Shown piece after piece: positions 23,259-32,422 of a DNA stretch of 64,000 nucleotides (position 1 is the first letter of the stretch; each line of letters starts with the position of its first letter). Origin of the DNA: CAVTPU01 sp963736695 (GTDB lineage Bacteria > Actinomycetota > Actinomycetes > Mycobacteriales > Micromonosporaceae); assembly GCA_963736695.1 (NCBI GenBank), contig CAVTPU010000004.1:1054001-1118000 (forward strand), written 5' to 3'. The position numbers were made by a program, and so were the translations under genes. The notes under the pieces are model-generated. The model ran no database searches, was not told where the DNA came from, and worked only from the letters and a program-made list of their open reading frames with translations.

Positions 23259-24471
23259 GGTAGTCTCCCGTGTTCATGCTGAAGAGGAATTTGTCGCCGT
23301 AGTCGATGAAGTGTTGGGTCTTGTTCTCCTCGACATACAACGTGCGCAGGTCGGTCATGCCCTCGGGGGTGGGTGATCCCAGCTTCACCAGCTCTCCATC
23401 GAGCTTGAGAAACGTCTGCCCGTTCGTGTGAACGGCCTCGGTTTTCGAACAGCGAACCACGTAACCCATGCGGGTCGGGAGCAACGAGGCGTCCAGCGGC
23501 GAGGACCGGATCTCGTGTGTATACAGCCGGTTGGTGGACAGCGGCATGAAGAACACGGAGTCGGGATACAGCGTCAGGGTGAACTGTTGAGGAAGCGCGT
23601 CCCCCGCACGGCTTTCGGTCGGTTCTTTGAGACGAAAGTGGAGCTTGGTCAACCCGCTCGCACCCTTCACGCCATAGTCGAAGGCGTCGTCGGCCAGGGG
23701 GCGCAGCTTGTCGAGTCGGTCATAGAAGGTGCAGAAGGCCATGATGCCGTTGACGGACATGTCCTTGGTCTTGTCGGCGTGGGCCGAAATCGTGGCCTTG
23801 GACTGCTTATGCTCCGCGGTGGTTGGGGTGTTGTGATAGATCTGCGTGAGGACGTGATTCAGCGAGGCGTGGTTGTGGAATATGACGGCGGCCTCATGGT
23901 TCAACGCCTCGACGATGCGCGTGTCGGTCGCGGAGAAGTTTTCGGTCGGTCCCGACAGGTTCGTCGAGCACCGGAGCAGGCGGAAGTGCAGTTCGTCGTT
24001 GTCCCGCGTGACGGGGGTCAGATAGATCCCGGTGCGATGGGCCGTCCCGGGTTTGGTGGACTCCGTGAGGGACTGGAACGCGTGCTCCGAACAGATCCGG
24101 CCAAAGAGATCAGAACCGGGGCTGAAAAAGCGCCGGTAGTAGACGCCGAGGCCGTGGACGCGAATGGGAACGTGGCCGAGGTCGACGAATTTCCAGGGCT
24201 TGCCGTCCTCCTCGTCGTATCCGTGCGAAAGCTCCCGGATCACGAACACCCGCGCGGCCCCGTCGAGCAGGTGTTCGCTGATCGTCGACAGGTCGCCGCA
24301 GAGATAGACGGTCTTGCGTTCCACGTCGGGCGGGGCCGAGGAGAAATCCTCTGGAGTGATCACGGAGCCGAGGAAGTCCCTGGCCAGAGCGTCATCGTGC
24401 AACGTCGATGGTAAAACCATGATGTTGTTCGCATCCTCGATGCGAGCTTCCGTTCGTTCTGCTGTGTGCAT
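23242..24471 (-). CDS. AlkB-like 2-oxoglutarate/Fe(II) dioxygenase, first gene of pair
   Basis: A 409-residue protein. The C-terminal half repeats the dioxygenase pattern of its neighbour: ISAHADKTKDM (H231, D233), IMAFCTFYD, a distal His in NRLYTHEI (H319) and an Arg in PTRMGYVVRC. About 200 N-terminal residues have no recognisable fold but contain HDDALARDFLGSVITPEDF and VFVIRELSHGYDEE. The start chosen is the ATG at 24471, and a later Met at residue 18 is possible. It overlaps the second dioxygenase gene, so the two are one operon and probably act together. It is divergent from the small gene at 24571. Confidence 0.6.
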   Translation of the reverse strand: MHTAERTEARIEDANNIMVLPSTLHDDALARDFLGSVITPEDFSSAPPDVERKTVYLCGDLSTISEHLLDGAARVFVIRELSHGYDEEDGKPWKFVDLGHVPIRVHGLGVYYRRFFSPGSDLFGRICSEHAFQSLTESTKPGTAHRTGIYLTPVTRDNDELHFRLLRCSTNLSGPTENFSATDTRIVEALNHEAAVIFHNHASLNHVLTQIYHNTPTTAEHKQSKATISAHADKTKDMSVNGIMAFCTFYDRLDKLRPLADDAFDYGVKGASGLTKLHFRLKEPTESRAGDALPQQFTLTLYPDSVFFMPLSTNRLYTHEIRSSPLDASLLPTRMGYVVRCSKTEAVHTNGQTFLKLDGELVKLGSPTPEGMTDLRTLYVEENKTQHFIDYGDKFLFSMNTGDYLAPQP

Positions 24472-24570
24472 GAAGCTGTACCTGCCATTCGCCGCCTGCG
24501 ACACGACCCGCGCGATGCCGCCCGATTTGGGGGTCAAACGCTCCCAGGGTTGTCGAGGATAATCGGTCCC

Positions 24571-24891
24571 ATGACCGACGACAACGACGCCGCCACCCCG
24601 GCTGCCGTGGAACCCGAAGCATCCGCCGCGACTGACACGCAGACAGCCACGGCGGCACCGACCCTCAAGGTGCGCATCGACGCCGGTGGACGCGAGATCG
24701 AACTGGAGACGTCCCACGCGACACAGAGCGTGGACACGCTCGTCGCGACGGCCCTGCGACTGTGGCAGGCCACCGATGACGCACTGCACCCGACGCAGGC
24801 CCGCAGCGCGTTCGGCTTGGTCTCGTCGGAGCGCGCCAGACACACCAACCCGACCAGCACGATGGACTACCCGCTGGAGAGCCCTCGTTAG
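24571..24891 (+). CDS. uncharacterised acidic protein (106 aa)
   Basis: A 106-residue protein with an Ala/Thr-rich acidic first third, then LKVRIDAGGREIELETS and LVATALRLWQATDD. I do not recognise the family. It is divergent from the dioxygenase pair with a 99-base shared promoter region, so it may belong to the same system. It converges on the flavodoxin gene with 12 bases between. Confidence 0.5.
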   Translation: MTDDNDAATPAAVEPEASAATDTQTATAAPTLKVRIDAGGREIELETSHATQSVDTLVATALRLWQATDDALHPTQARSAFGLVSSERARHTNPTSTMDYPLESPR

Positions 24892-24903
24892 TCCGTCGAC
24901 GTC

Positions 24904-25404
24904 TCACGAGGAGTGGGCGACCCCAGGGGCGAGATCGGCCGCGACACGGGTCGCCCACTCCTCGATCGCCGACCAGTCGCGCGAGTCGCCATCGGGGGTG
25001 CCCAACGACGCGATCACGGCGCGTTCGGCGAGGCCGAGCAGCCTGCGGTCCATCCGACCGAGAAAATACCGATGGCCGCGAGCGCCGGTTGTGTCGATCG
25101 CGGCCGTCGCGTCGGCGAGCACCGCGCCGGGGCGTTGCGGGGCGAGTCCGACGCTGAAGAGCCAGACCGGCCGAGCCGCGAGCGCCGCCGCGTGGGTCGC
25201 GACGAAGGCGCGGGGCTGGTCCATCCACCGTCCCATATAGACGGCGCTGCCGAGCACCACGGCGCGATAGTGGGTGAGGTCTTGGACCTGTCCGACGGGC
25301 ACCACGTCGACCGGCGAGGCGAGGCCGCCCAACACCTCGCCGACGCGTTGGGCGATGGCGGCCGTGCAGCCGTGTCGACCCGCATATGCCACGAGTACCG
25401 TCAT
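24904..25404 (-). CDS. flavodoxin-domain protein
   Basis: A 166-residue protein. The FMN phosphate loop appears as VLVAYAGRHGCTAAIA at the N-terminus, and YRAVVLGSAVYMGRW and LFSVGLAP are the next FMN-contacting strands. This subgroup includes menaquinone-dependent protoporphyrinogen oxidase-like flavodoxins. The heme genes just upstream encode a FAD-type oxidase, so a heme role is not required. It probably carries electrons in the cytosol. Confidence 0.85.
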   Translation of the reverse strand: MTVLVAYAGRHGCTAAIAQRVGEVLGGLASPVDVVPVGQVQDLTHYRAVVLGSAVYMGRWMDQPRAFVATHAAALAARPVWLFSVGLAPQRPGAVLADATAAIDTTGARGHRYFLGRMDRRLLGLAERAVIASLGTPDGDSRDWSAIEEWATRVAADLAPGVAHSS

Positions 25405-25527
25405 GACCTCATCATCCGCTATGCCGGCGCGGTTGACGCGAACACCCGCGATGCGTGACGCACGGATACGCGGCGTGGCCAGTGTGCCGGCACGGCGTAC
25501 CCATCGGTCGTGATTGTGTCCGGGTGG

Positions 25528-25887
25528 TCATCGGGCGCCGGCTGTCGTGATGTGGGTGGTGGCGGTGCCGAGTGCGCCGATGCGGCGCAGGCGCTCGGCC
25601 GCGACGGTCGCGTTGTGGCGCAGCCGGGTCACTTCGCTGGCCAGCAGTCCGGAGCCGTCGTCGGTCAGCCGGTAGTAGCGACGCAGCCGCCCCTCGACGA
25701 TCTCTTCTCGGTCGATGGCGATGAGTCCGTCGTCGGAGAGTCGGTCGAGGGCGGCGTAGAGGGTGCTGGCTCGCAGGGTGACCCGTCCGTCAGAGAGCGC
25801 CTGGACCGATTGGATGATCGCGTAACCGTGCGCGGCCTGACCGGCGAGCGCGGTGAGGATGAAGAAGCTCGGTTCGCGTAACGTCAT
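25528..25887 (-). CDS. PadR-family transcriptional regulator
   Basis: A 119-residue winged-helix protein. The N-terminal part reads FFILTALAGQAAHGYAIIQ, with STLYAALDRLSDDGLI as the recognition helix and RRYYRLTDDG as the wing; a short dimerisation helix follows. A 12-base inverted repeat begins at its start codon, suggesting that it represses its own gene. It lies downstream of the hemE-hemY-hemQ genes on the same strand. Its ligand and other targets are unknown. Confidence 0.88.
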   Translation of the reverse strand: MTLREPSFFILTALAGQAAHGYAIIQSVQALSDGRVTLRASTLYAALDRLSDDGLIAIDREEIVEGRLRRYYRLTDDGSGLLASEVTRLRHNATVAAERLRRIGALGTATTHITTAGAR

Positions 25888-25938
25888 GCCGCGATACTAC
25901 GCTGGATGGCATATCCCGTCTAGTGCAGTATCGCGGCA
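25887..25938. promoter_or_regulatory. inverted repeat over the PadR start
   Basis: TGCCGCGATACT (25887-25898) and its exact complement (25927-25938) flank a 28-base spacer. The first arm overlaps the first base of the PadR start codon. The GATACT and AGTATC half-sites resemble the ATAC/GTAT halves bound by some PadR proteins. Autoregulation is inferred. Confidence 0.5.
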
Positions 25939-25958
25939 ACGTCCTACCCGGCGGCCCG

Positions 25959-26690
25959 TCAGGGCAGCGCCGCGACGATCTGCGCGACCGTGCGCCGACG
26001 ACCGGTGTAGAACGGGATCTCCTCGCGCACGTGCCGCCGCGCGCCGGCCGCGCGCAACTCACGCATGAGGTCGACGATGCGGTGCAGCTCGTCGGCCTCG
26101 AACGCGAGAATCCACTCATAGTCGCCGAGCGCGAACGACGCGACCGTGTTGGCCCGCACGTCGGGATAGTCGCGGGCCATCCGCCCATGCTCGACGAGCA
26201 GGTCCCGCCTCTCCTGATCGGGCAGCAGATACCACTCGTACGAGCGCACGAACGGATAGACGCACAGATATGCGTGGGCCTCCTCGCCGGCGAGGAACGC
26301 CGGGATGTGGCTCTTGTTGAACTCGGCGGGCCGGTGCAGCCCCATCACCGACCAGACCGGGGAGAGATGGGTGCCGAGGCGGGTGCGCCGCAGCCGCCCA
26401 TAGGCCTCCTGCAGGGCGTCGGAGGTCGGGGCGTGCCACCACACCATGAGGTCGGCGTCGGCCCGCAGCGCCGAGACGTCATAGGTGCCGCGCACGACGA
26501 TGTCCTTCGCGGCGAGTTGGTCGAAGAGCATCTCGACCTCGGCCGCGATCTCATCCCGACCTGGCGCGTCCGCCCCGGCGAGTGGCCGGTCGAGCCGAAA
26601 CACGCTGTGCATGGTGTAACGGATGGTGGAGTTGAGTTCCCGCAGTCGCGCGGCGTTGGTCTGGCCCGGCTCGGGGACGATCTCGCTCAT
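25959..26690 (-). CDS. hemQ: coproheme decarboxylase HemQ (chlorite-dismutase family)
   Basis: A 243-residue protein. Family blocks are TIRYTMHSVFRLD, VVRGTYDVSALRADADLMVW, LSPVWSVMGLHRPAEFNKSH and SYEWYLLP, where the Tyr takes part in decarboxylation. The heme-ligand region is LLVEHGRMARDYPDV. The enzyme converts coproheme to heme b, the last step of the coproporphyrin-dependent route of Actinobacteria and Firmicutes. It lies 48 bases after hemY, on the same strand. Confidence 0.95.
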   Translation of the reverse strand: MSEIVPEPGQTNAARLRELNSTIRYTMHSVFRLDRPLAGADAPGRDEIAAEVEMLFDQLAAKDIVVRGTYDVSALRADADLMVWWHAPTSDALQEAYGRLRRTRLGTHLSPVWSVMGLHRPAEFNKSHIPAFLAGEEAHAYLCVYPFVRSYEWYLLPDQERRDLLVEHGRMARDYPDVRANTVASFALGDYEWILAFEADELHRIVDLMRELRAAGARRHVREEIPFYTGRRRTVAQIVAALP

Positions 26691-26738
26691 GCCACCGATT
26701 GTGTCAAACCAGCGGGTCGGCGCGCGGCCGGTCCGCCG

Positions 26739-28223
26739 TCAGCCGACGAGCGCGCGCCAGACCTGCTCGGCGGCGGTCTCGCCGGAGCGCACGCAGGCGG
26801 CGATGCCGACCCCGTCGACGGCGGCGCCGGCGAGCGCGACCGTCGCGGGCAGCGTGGCGCGGGCCCGCGCCACGCGGGTGACGTGGCCGACGGCGTATTG
26901 CGGCAGCGCGTCGTGCCACCGTGCGACGCTCGCCTCGAGCGGTTCGGGCAGCTCGGCGTCGATGATGGCTCCGACCTCCCGCCGGGCGAGGTCGATGAGT
27001 TGCGGGTCGGCGCGGCGAAGCACCGAGTCGTCGCCGTGGCGGCCCAGCGACGCGCGCACGAGCACCGGGGAGTCCACACCCGAAGAGTCCACATCGGATT
27101 GTCCGGCGGTCGCGCGCAGGTGCGGCCACTTGGTGGTGAAGAAGGTGGCGGCCTTCACCGCGAAACCCTCAACCTCGGGCACGAGGAATCCGGAGATCGC
27201 CGGCACGACCGTGTCGGCCGGCAACGCGAGGGTCACCAGAGCCACGCTGGCATAGTCGAGTCCGGCGATCGCCGCGCCCGCGTCGGAGTCGAGTCCGGCG
27301 AGCAGGTGGCCGGCGGAGCCGGCCGGCACGGCGATGACCACGGCGTCGGCGACGAGTTCCGCCGGACCCGATGCGGAGTCAAGCGAAATGACAAACCCTT
27401 TCGGCGTACGGGTCATTGCGCGCGCGGTGGCGCCGAGCCGCACATCGACCGCGCCGATGAGCCGGCGCGCGATGGCGCCCACCAGCTCGCTCATTCCACC
27501 GTGGACGGTGGCGAACATCGGCGTTCCCGGCGCACGGGGCGCCGCCTGTTGTGCGGCGCGCACAGCCGCCGCGAGGGTGGAGTGGGTCTGCGCGGCGGCG
27601 TGCAGGCCGGGCGCGGTCGCCGCGAGGGAGAGGGTGTCGCTGCGCCCGGCATAGACGCCCCCGAGCATCGGATCGACGAGGCGGTCGACGACGTCGTCGC
27701 CGAACCGGGCGCGCACGAGCGCGCCGACCGCGATGTCCTCGTCGGGTGTGAGCAACGGCACCCCGGCGTCGGTGTCGTGGTCCGCCACGTCGACCACACC
27801 GTCTAGTGTGGACAGATCGGATGGCACGCCGAGGAGGGTTCCGGCAGGGATCGGTCGCAGCGCGCCGTGCGCGACCATCGCCGGTGCCACCGGCGCCGGG
27901 TGCGCCAAGCGGTCGTCGAGTCTCACCCGGCGGGCCAGCCGCACCGCCGCCGACTCGTCGCCCCGGTCGGTCATGAGGAACGTCTCGGCGCCCTGTTCGG
28001 CGACGAGCCCCGCGAGCTCACCAGTGTCGATCTTGCCGCCAAGCCGGTCGCCCGCCTCGACGAGCACGATCTCGGCGGGGGCTGGGCGACCCTCCGACGA
28101 CTCGACCACGCTTCGCGACACGACGTCGCCCGGCCAGGGGAGCTCGTCCAGCCCGCACAGGTCACTGAGCCGCGCTGCGGCCGCCAATCCGGCGATGCCG
28201 CCGCCGATGATCACAATCCGCAC
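26739..28223 (-). CDS. hemY: coproporphyrinogen/protoporphyrinogen oxidase HemY
   Basis: A 494-residue flavoprotein. The FAD dinucleotide fold begins at once with IVIIGGGIAGLAAAARL, followed by EIVLVEAGDRLGGKI and AEQGAETFLM. The C-terminal FAD motif is LAGAAVDGVGIAACVRSGE. It oxidises the porphyrinogen ring with O2. In this gene order the substrate should be coproporphyrinogen III. I placed the start at the GTG at 28223, directly before the FAD fold; the upstream in-frame sequence overlaps hemE. It sits between hemE and hemQ. Confidence 0.93.
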   Translation of the reverse strand: MRIVIIGGGIAGLAAAARLSDLCGLDELPWPGDVVSRSVVESSEGRPAPAEIVLVEAGDRLGGKIDTGELAGLVAEQGAETFLMTDRGDESAAVRLARRVRLDDRLAHPAPVAPAMVAHGALRPIPAGTLLGVPSDLSTLDGVVDVADHDTDAGVPLLTPDEDIAVGALVRARFGDDVVDRLVDPMLGGVYAGRSDTLSLAATAPGLHAAAQTHSTLAAAVRAAQQAAPRAPGTPMFATVHGGMSELVGAIARRLIGAVDVRLGATARAMTRTPKGFVISLDSASGPAELVADAVVIAVPAGSAGHLLAGLDSDAGAAIAGLDYASVALVTLALPADTVVPAISGFLVPEVEGFAVKAATFFTTKWPHLRATAGQSDVDSSGVDSPVLVRASLGRHGDDSVLRRADPQLIDLARREVGAIIDAELPEPLEASVARWHDALPQYAVGHVTRVARARATLPATVALAGAAVDGVGIAACVRSGETAAEQVWRALVG

Positions 28224-28288
28224 ATCCCCATTCAACTCCGCCGGCAGCCGGCGGGTGGCGTGGGGGTGCGCCGGCGGGCAGGGACAGG

Positions 28289-29320
28289 TCAGCGGGGCGT
28301 GTCGTGCACCAGCTCCACCACGCGGGTGAGCACCTCGGGGTCGGTCTCCGGCAGCACGCCGTGGCCGAGGTTGAAGATGTGCGAAGGCGCGGCGGCGCCC
28401 TCGCGCAGCACCCGCTCCACCTCGGCGCGCACCACCGGCCACGGGGCGAGCAGCACACACGGGTCGAGGTTGCCCTGCACGACGTGGTCCGGACCGAGCC
28501 GGCCCGTCGCGACGTCGAGCGGGGTGCGCCAGTCGACGCCGACGACGTCGGCGCCGGCGGAGGCCATGGCGGGCAGCAGCTCACCGGTTCCGACGCCGAA
28601 GTGGATGCGCGGCAGGTGCGGGTGTTCGCGGGCGACGCCGTCGAGCACGGCCGACGAGTGTGGCAACACGAACCGTCGATAGTCGGCCTCCGACAGCGCG
28701 CCGGCCCACGAGTCGAACAGTTGCACGGCGTCGACCCCGGCGCGCGCCTGCACGAGCAGGAACTCCCTCGTGATCTGGGCGAGGCGACCGCACAGCGCGT
28801 GCCAGAGGTCCGGCTCGGCGTACATCATGGCTTTGGTCTTGGCATGGGTGCGCGATGGCCCGCCCTCGATGAGATAGGACGCGAGGGTGAACGGGGCGCC
28901 GGCGAAGCCGATCAACGCGGTGCCGGAGCCGGACAGGGCCTTCGCGGTCAGGGCGACGGCCTCGGCGACGAAGTCGACCTGGTCGGGGTGCAGCGGCCCG
29001 ATCGCCGCGACACCAGCGGCGTCGACGACCGGGGCGGCCACGACCGGCCCGACGCCGGGCACGATGTCGAGGTCGACGCCGGCGGCGGCCACGGGGACGA
29101 CGATGTCGGAGAAGAGGATGGCCGCGTCGACACCATGCCGGCGTACGGGTTGCAGGGTGATCTCGCAGACGAGGTCCGGGCGACGGCAGGCCTCGAGCAT
29201 GGCGATGCCCGCTCGGGCGGCCCGATATTCGGGAAGCGAGCGGCCGGCTTGGCGCATGAACCACACGGGTGCGGTGGGCGTGGGCTCTCGCCGGCACGCG
29301 CGCAGGAACAGATCACTCAT
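28289..29320 (-). CDS. hemE: uroporphyrinogen decarboxylase
   Basis: A 343-residue enzyme. Signature regions are PVWFMRQAGRSLPEYR near residue 20, ILFSDIVVP with the catalytic Asp, VQLFDSWAGALS, and GNLDPCVL. It removes four carboxyl groups from uroporphyrinogen III to give coproporphyrinogen III. It is the first gene of the hemE-hemY-hemQ run and is divergent from DUF3000, as in other actinobacteria. Confidence 0.96.
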   Translation of the reverse strand: MSDLFLRACRREPTPTAPVWFMRQAGRSLPEYRAARAGIAMLEACRRPDLVCEITLQPVRRHGVDAAILFSDIVVPVAAAGVDLDIVPGVGPVVAAPVVDAAGVAAIGPLHPDQVDFVAEAVALTAKALSGSGTALIGFAGAPFTLASYLIEGGPSRTHAKTKAMMYAEPDLWHALCGRLAQITREFLLVQARAGVDAVQLFDSWAGALSEADYRRFVLPHSSAVLDGVAREHPHLPRIHFGVGTGELLPAMASAGADVVGVDWRTPLDVATGRLGPDHVVQGNLDPCVLLAPWPVVRAEVERVLREGAAAPSHIFNLGHGVLPETDPEVLTRVVELVHDTPR

Positions 29321-29505
29321 CGCCGGTCATGGTGCCAGATCGCGGCCGGCGGGTGGGGAGCCACGTCAGCCGCGGACCAGACAGTGTGGATAATTGCCCT
29401 AAAACTGCTTATTCGGGCGTCGTGTCGACGTGGGTGACGGGTGGTGTCGACGCGGTCGGCGCGCCGTGCACCCCGATCGGTCGATCGCGCCCTACGCTCG
29501 GCCGT

Positions 29506-30081
29506 GTGGCGCCCCCGACCGCCGTACCGGAGATCTTCGCTCAGGCCGTGACCGACCTACGGTCTGTCACGCCTCGCCCCGAGATCGAGCTCGAGGAGAT
29601 CAAGGCACCCCAACGACTCGCGCCATACGCCTATGCGCTCAGCGCCACGGTGATCCGTGAGGGCGAGGACATCGCCACCGGCCGCCTCATCCTGCTTCAC
29701 GACCCCGCTGAGCCCGACGCGTGGGGCGCGACGTTGCGGCTGGTCACCTATATCGCGGCGGAGCTCGACGCGGAGATGGCCACCGATCCGTTCCTGCCCG
29801 AGGTGGGCTGGTCGTGGCTCATCGACGCGCTCAACCAGAACGGCGCGCGGTTCACCGCCGCCGCCGGCACCGTCACCCAGACCATCTCGCACCGCTTCGG
29901 CGACCTCGCCGGCACCCCCTCCGAGGCCGACATCGAGATCCGCGCCTCGTGGTCGCCACTCGATCGCAGCCTGCGCTCCCACCTCGACGCGTGGTGTGCG
30001 CTGCTCGCGTCGACCGTTGGCCTGCCGCCGCCCGGCGTCGCGGTCCTGCCCCGCGTCTCCGGCCGCCTCGGCCTCGCGTGA
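29506..30081 (+). CDS. DUF3000 family protein
   Basis: A 191-residue protein from a GTG start. It matches the actinobacterial DUF3000 family, which is usually found between hemE and the RNase D gene. Visible blocks are PEIELEEIKAPQRLAPYAYA, EVGWSWLIDALNQNGA and EIRASWSPLDRSLRSHLDAW. There is no signal peptide. The function is unknown. The conserved neighbourhood suggests a link to RNase D, but there is no direct evidence. Confidence 0.88.
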   Translation: MAPPTAVPEIFAQAVTDLRSVTPRPEIELEEIKAPQRLAPYAYALSATVIREGEDIATGRLILLHDPAEPDAWGATLRLVTYIAAELDAEMATDPFLPEVGWSWLIDALNQNGARFTAAAGTVTQTISHRFGDLAGTPSEADIEIRASWSPLDRSLRSHLDAWCALLASTVGLPPPGVAVLPRVSGRLGLA

Positions 30082-30310
30082 GGCCGCGGAGACCAATTTA
30101 TGAATGAATGGAGAGGCATCGCGGTCGTCGCGGTGACGAGTAGGCGACAGTTCGGGGAGTAGCCGAGCGCAATCTTACGGTTACCGGCCGGTACATCTAT
30201 CTCCACAGACCCGTCAAATGGGCAATGACCAGGCAATATATCGTGTGACACGATCGCTAACACGGCAGGGTTAGCGATGAAGTGAGGCGCCCTCACCGTA
30301 CGGTTGTCAC

Positions 30311-31546
30311 GTGACCGACGGACCAGTGACCCCGCGCCAGGATGCCGTCGTCCTCACGACACCCCGCGACGGCACGCCGGAACCGATCACGACGGCGGCC
30401 GAGCTCAATCGGGCGGCGCGGCGACTCGCCGCCGGATCGGGGCCGGTCGCGGTGGACGCCGAACGAGCCTCCGGCTACCGCTACACCCATCGCGCCTACC
30501 TCGTGCAGTTGCGCCGCGCCGGCGCCGGCACAGTGCTCATCGACCCCATCCCGCTCGGCGACCTCACCCCGATCGCCGAGGCGATCGGCTCCGCCGAATG
30601 GGTGCTGCACGCCGCGAGCCAGGACCTCGCCTGCCTCGCCGAGATCGGCCTGCGCCCGACCCGGCTATTCGACACCGAACTCGCCGCCCGCATCGCCAAC
30701 CTCGAACGGGTCGGCCTCGCGGCGCTCACCGAGACGATGCTCGGATTCGCGTTGGAGAAACACCACTCCGCGGCCGACTGGTCGACCCGACCGCTGCCCG
30801 ACTCGTGGCTCAGCTATGCCGCGCTCGACGTTGAGCTTCTCATCGCCCTGCGCGACAAGCTCGAAGCGGCACTCATGGAGCAGGGCAAACTCGACTGGGC
30901 GCGCGAGGAGTTCGCCTCGCTCGTCGCCTCGGCCGGTCGACCGGTCGCCCCCCGGACCGATCCGTGGCGACGCACATCGGGCATCCACAAGCTTCGCGGG
31001 TCTCGGGCGCTGGCCCGGGTACGCGCGATGTGGTATGCCCGCGACACCATCGCCTCGCGGCGCGACAGCGCCCCCGGCCGGGTGCTCGCCGACGCGGCGA
31101 TCATCGCGGCGGCCGAGATGAACCCCCGCACCGAACGGGAACTGCTCGTGCTGCCCGGATTCGGCGGCCGGTCCGTGCGCCGACTGGCGCAGGTCTGGCT
31201 CACCGCGCTCGACGAAGCACACGCCCTGCCCGACGCCGACCTGCCCCAGCCCCCCGTCGCCGACGGTCCGCCGCCGCCGCACCGGTGGGCCGAACGCGAC
31301 CCGGTGGCGGCGGCCCGCCTCGCCCGGGCGCGCGAGGTCGTCATCCGACTCGCCACGACACACAACCTGCCACCGGAGAATCTCATCGCCCCCGACTCGA
31401 TCCGGCGGCTCTCATGGAGCCCACCCGAGGAGATCAGCCGGGACACCGTCGCCGACGCCCTGCGCGCGAATGGCGCGCGAAACTGGCAGATCACCCTGCT
31501 CGTCGGCGAACTGGCCCCCGCGCTGCAGCACCCCGTGGAGTCCTGA
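30311..31546 (+). CDS. rnd: ribonuclease D-like 3'-5' exonuclease
   Basis: A 411-residue protein starting at GTG. The DEDD exonuclease begins with VAVDAERASGYRYTHRAYLV (first Asp and Glu). It continues with VLHAASQDLACL and LFDTELAARI, and ends with SWLSYAALDVELL. An HRDC domain (RVRAMWYARDTIASRRDSA) and a second helical domain follow. It trims the 3' ends of structured RNAs such as tRNA precursors. A 229-base gap separates it from DUF3000. Confidence 0.92.
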   Translation: MTDGPVTPRQDAVVLTTPRDGTPEPITTAAELNRAARRLAAGSGPVAVDAERASGYRYTHRAYLVQLRRAGAGTVLIDPIPLGDLTPIAEAIGSAEWVLHAASQDLACLAEIGLRPTRLFDTELAARIANLERVGLAALTETMLGFALEKHHSAADWSTRPLPDSWLSYAALDVELLIALRDKLEAALMEQGKLDWAREEFASLVASAGRPVAPRTDPWRRTSGIHKLRGSRALARVRAMWYARDTIASRRDSAPGRVLADAAIIAAAEMNPRTERELLVLPGFGGRSVRRLAQVWLTALDEAHALPDADLPQPPVADGPPPPHRWAERDPVAAARLARAREVVIRLATTHNLPPENLIAPDSIRRLSWSPPEEISRDTVADALRANGARNWQITLLVGELAPALQHPVES

Positions 31547-31750
31547 AGCGACACTCGCCATCGGTCGTCGCGCGTCGGTCTCAAATGCATCACGGGATGC
31601 ACCACATACGGGTCTCGAATGGGTCACACTGCGCAGCGCTTCCTGCGCTCCCCGCTCACCTGGTTGCTCTCGTATGTTTACATCGACGTCGGCCAGTTCG
31701 CCGATGCGTAGTCGCACGTCGACAACACAAACCAGAGGAGCCACCGCGCC

Positions 31751-32281
31751 ATGAGACGCCCACACACCACATCTGTCCACCGGTTGCATGGCGTTTCCCG
31801 CCCGGGTCTAACGACCCTCGGACGACTCGGGCTGATCGCCGCGACCGCTGTCGTCGGTGTCGCGCTCGGCGCGTGCGACTCTGCCAGCCCAGCCCCGGCC
31901 GGCACTACTCCCCCAGCCACCACTTCCCCGGCGGCCGCCAGCCCCACCCCACCGCAGACTCCACCAGCGAGCACCACGCCTGCGCCGGTCACGAGCCCGG
32001 CGAGCTGCGCGACTGCCGGCACGCCCATCGGCACCGACGAGTTCCTCAAGGCGTGGCTCACCTGCGACGACAACGAACTCAAGGCGATGCTCACCCCGGC
32101 CGCGCTCACGCAACTGCGGTCGATCGGCGCACTTGACAACATGACCTGGAAGAAGGACAGCTGCGAAGGCGCGGCGGGGTCGACCTACTGCACCTACAGC
32201 AACGAGGCCGGCGCGAAACTCGTCGTCCAACGCGTCAACCAGGGCGATCGCAAGATCCAGGACATTCGGCTGAATAAGTAA
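31751..32281 (+). CDS. secreted lipoprotein, unknown function
   Basis: A 176-residue protein with a lipoprotein signal peptide ending in VALGAC. A Pro/Thr/Ala-rich linker of about 50 residues precedes a small globular domain. That domain contains FLKAWLTCDDNELKAMLTPA, TYCTYSNEAGAKLVV and four Cys, likely in disulfides. The linker suits spanning the cell wall. AGAGGAG lies upstream of the ATG. I do not recognise the C-terminal domain. Confidence 0.75.
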   Translation: MRRPHTTSVHRLHGVSRPGLTTLGRLGLIAATAVVGVALGACDSASPAPAGTTPPATTSPAAASPTPPQTPPASTTPAPVTSPASCATAGTPIGTDEFLKAWLTCDDNELKAMLTPAALTQLRSIGALDNMTWKKDSCEGAAGSTYCTYSNEAGAKLVVQRVNQGDRKIQDIRLNK

Positions 32282-32349
32282 TCGACTCAAGACCAGCCCA
32301 CCAGGATCGGCACCGGCACCGAATGATGCCCAGCATCCCCAGCTCGAAT

Positions 32350-32397
32350 GAGCGTGGGGGTTACGGGTCGCTATAGCGACCCGTAACCCCCACGCTC
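32350..32397. repeat. 48-base perfect palindrome, dispersed copy B
   Basis: All 24 bases of each half pair, with no loop other than the central TATA-like step. The core GGGTCGCT/AGCGACCC is shared with the hairpin at 59573. It lies between the convergent lipoprotein and DUF559 genes, so it could act as a two-way terminator or be a REP/MITE-like element. Confidence 0.85.
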
Positions 32398-32422
32398 TGT
32401 GGATCTCTTCACTGCGCCACCA

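Noticed and set aside
25528..25887. PadR gene as part of the heme operon
   Set aside because: It is on the same strand but has its own inverted-repeat promoter region; co-regulation is possible but not shown.
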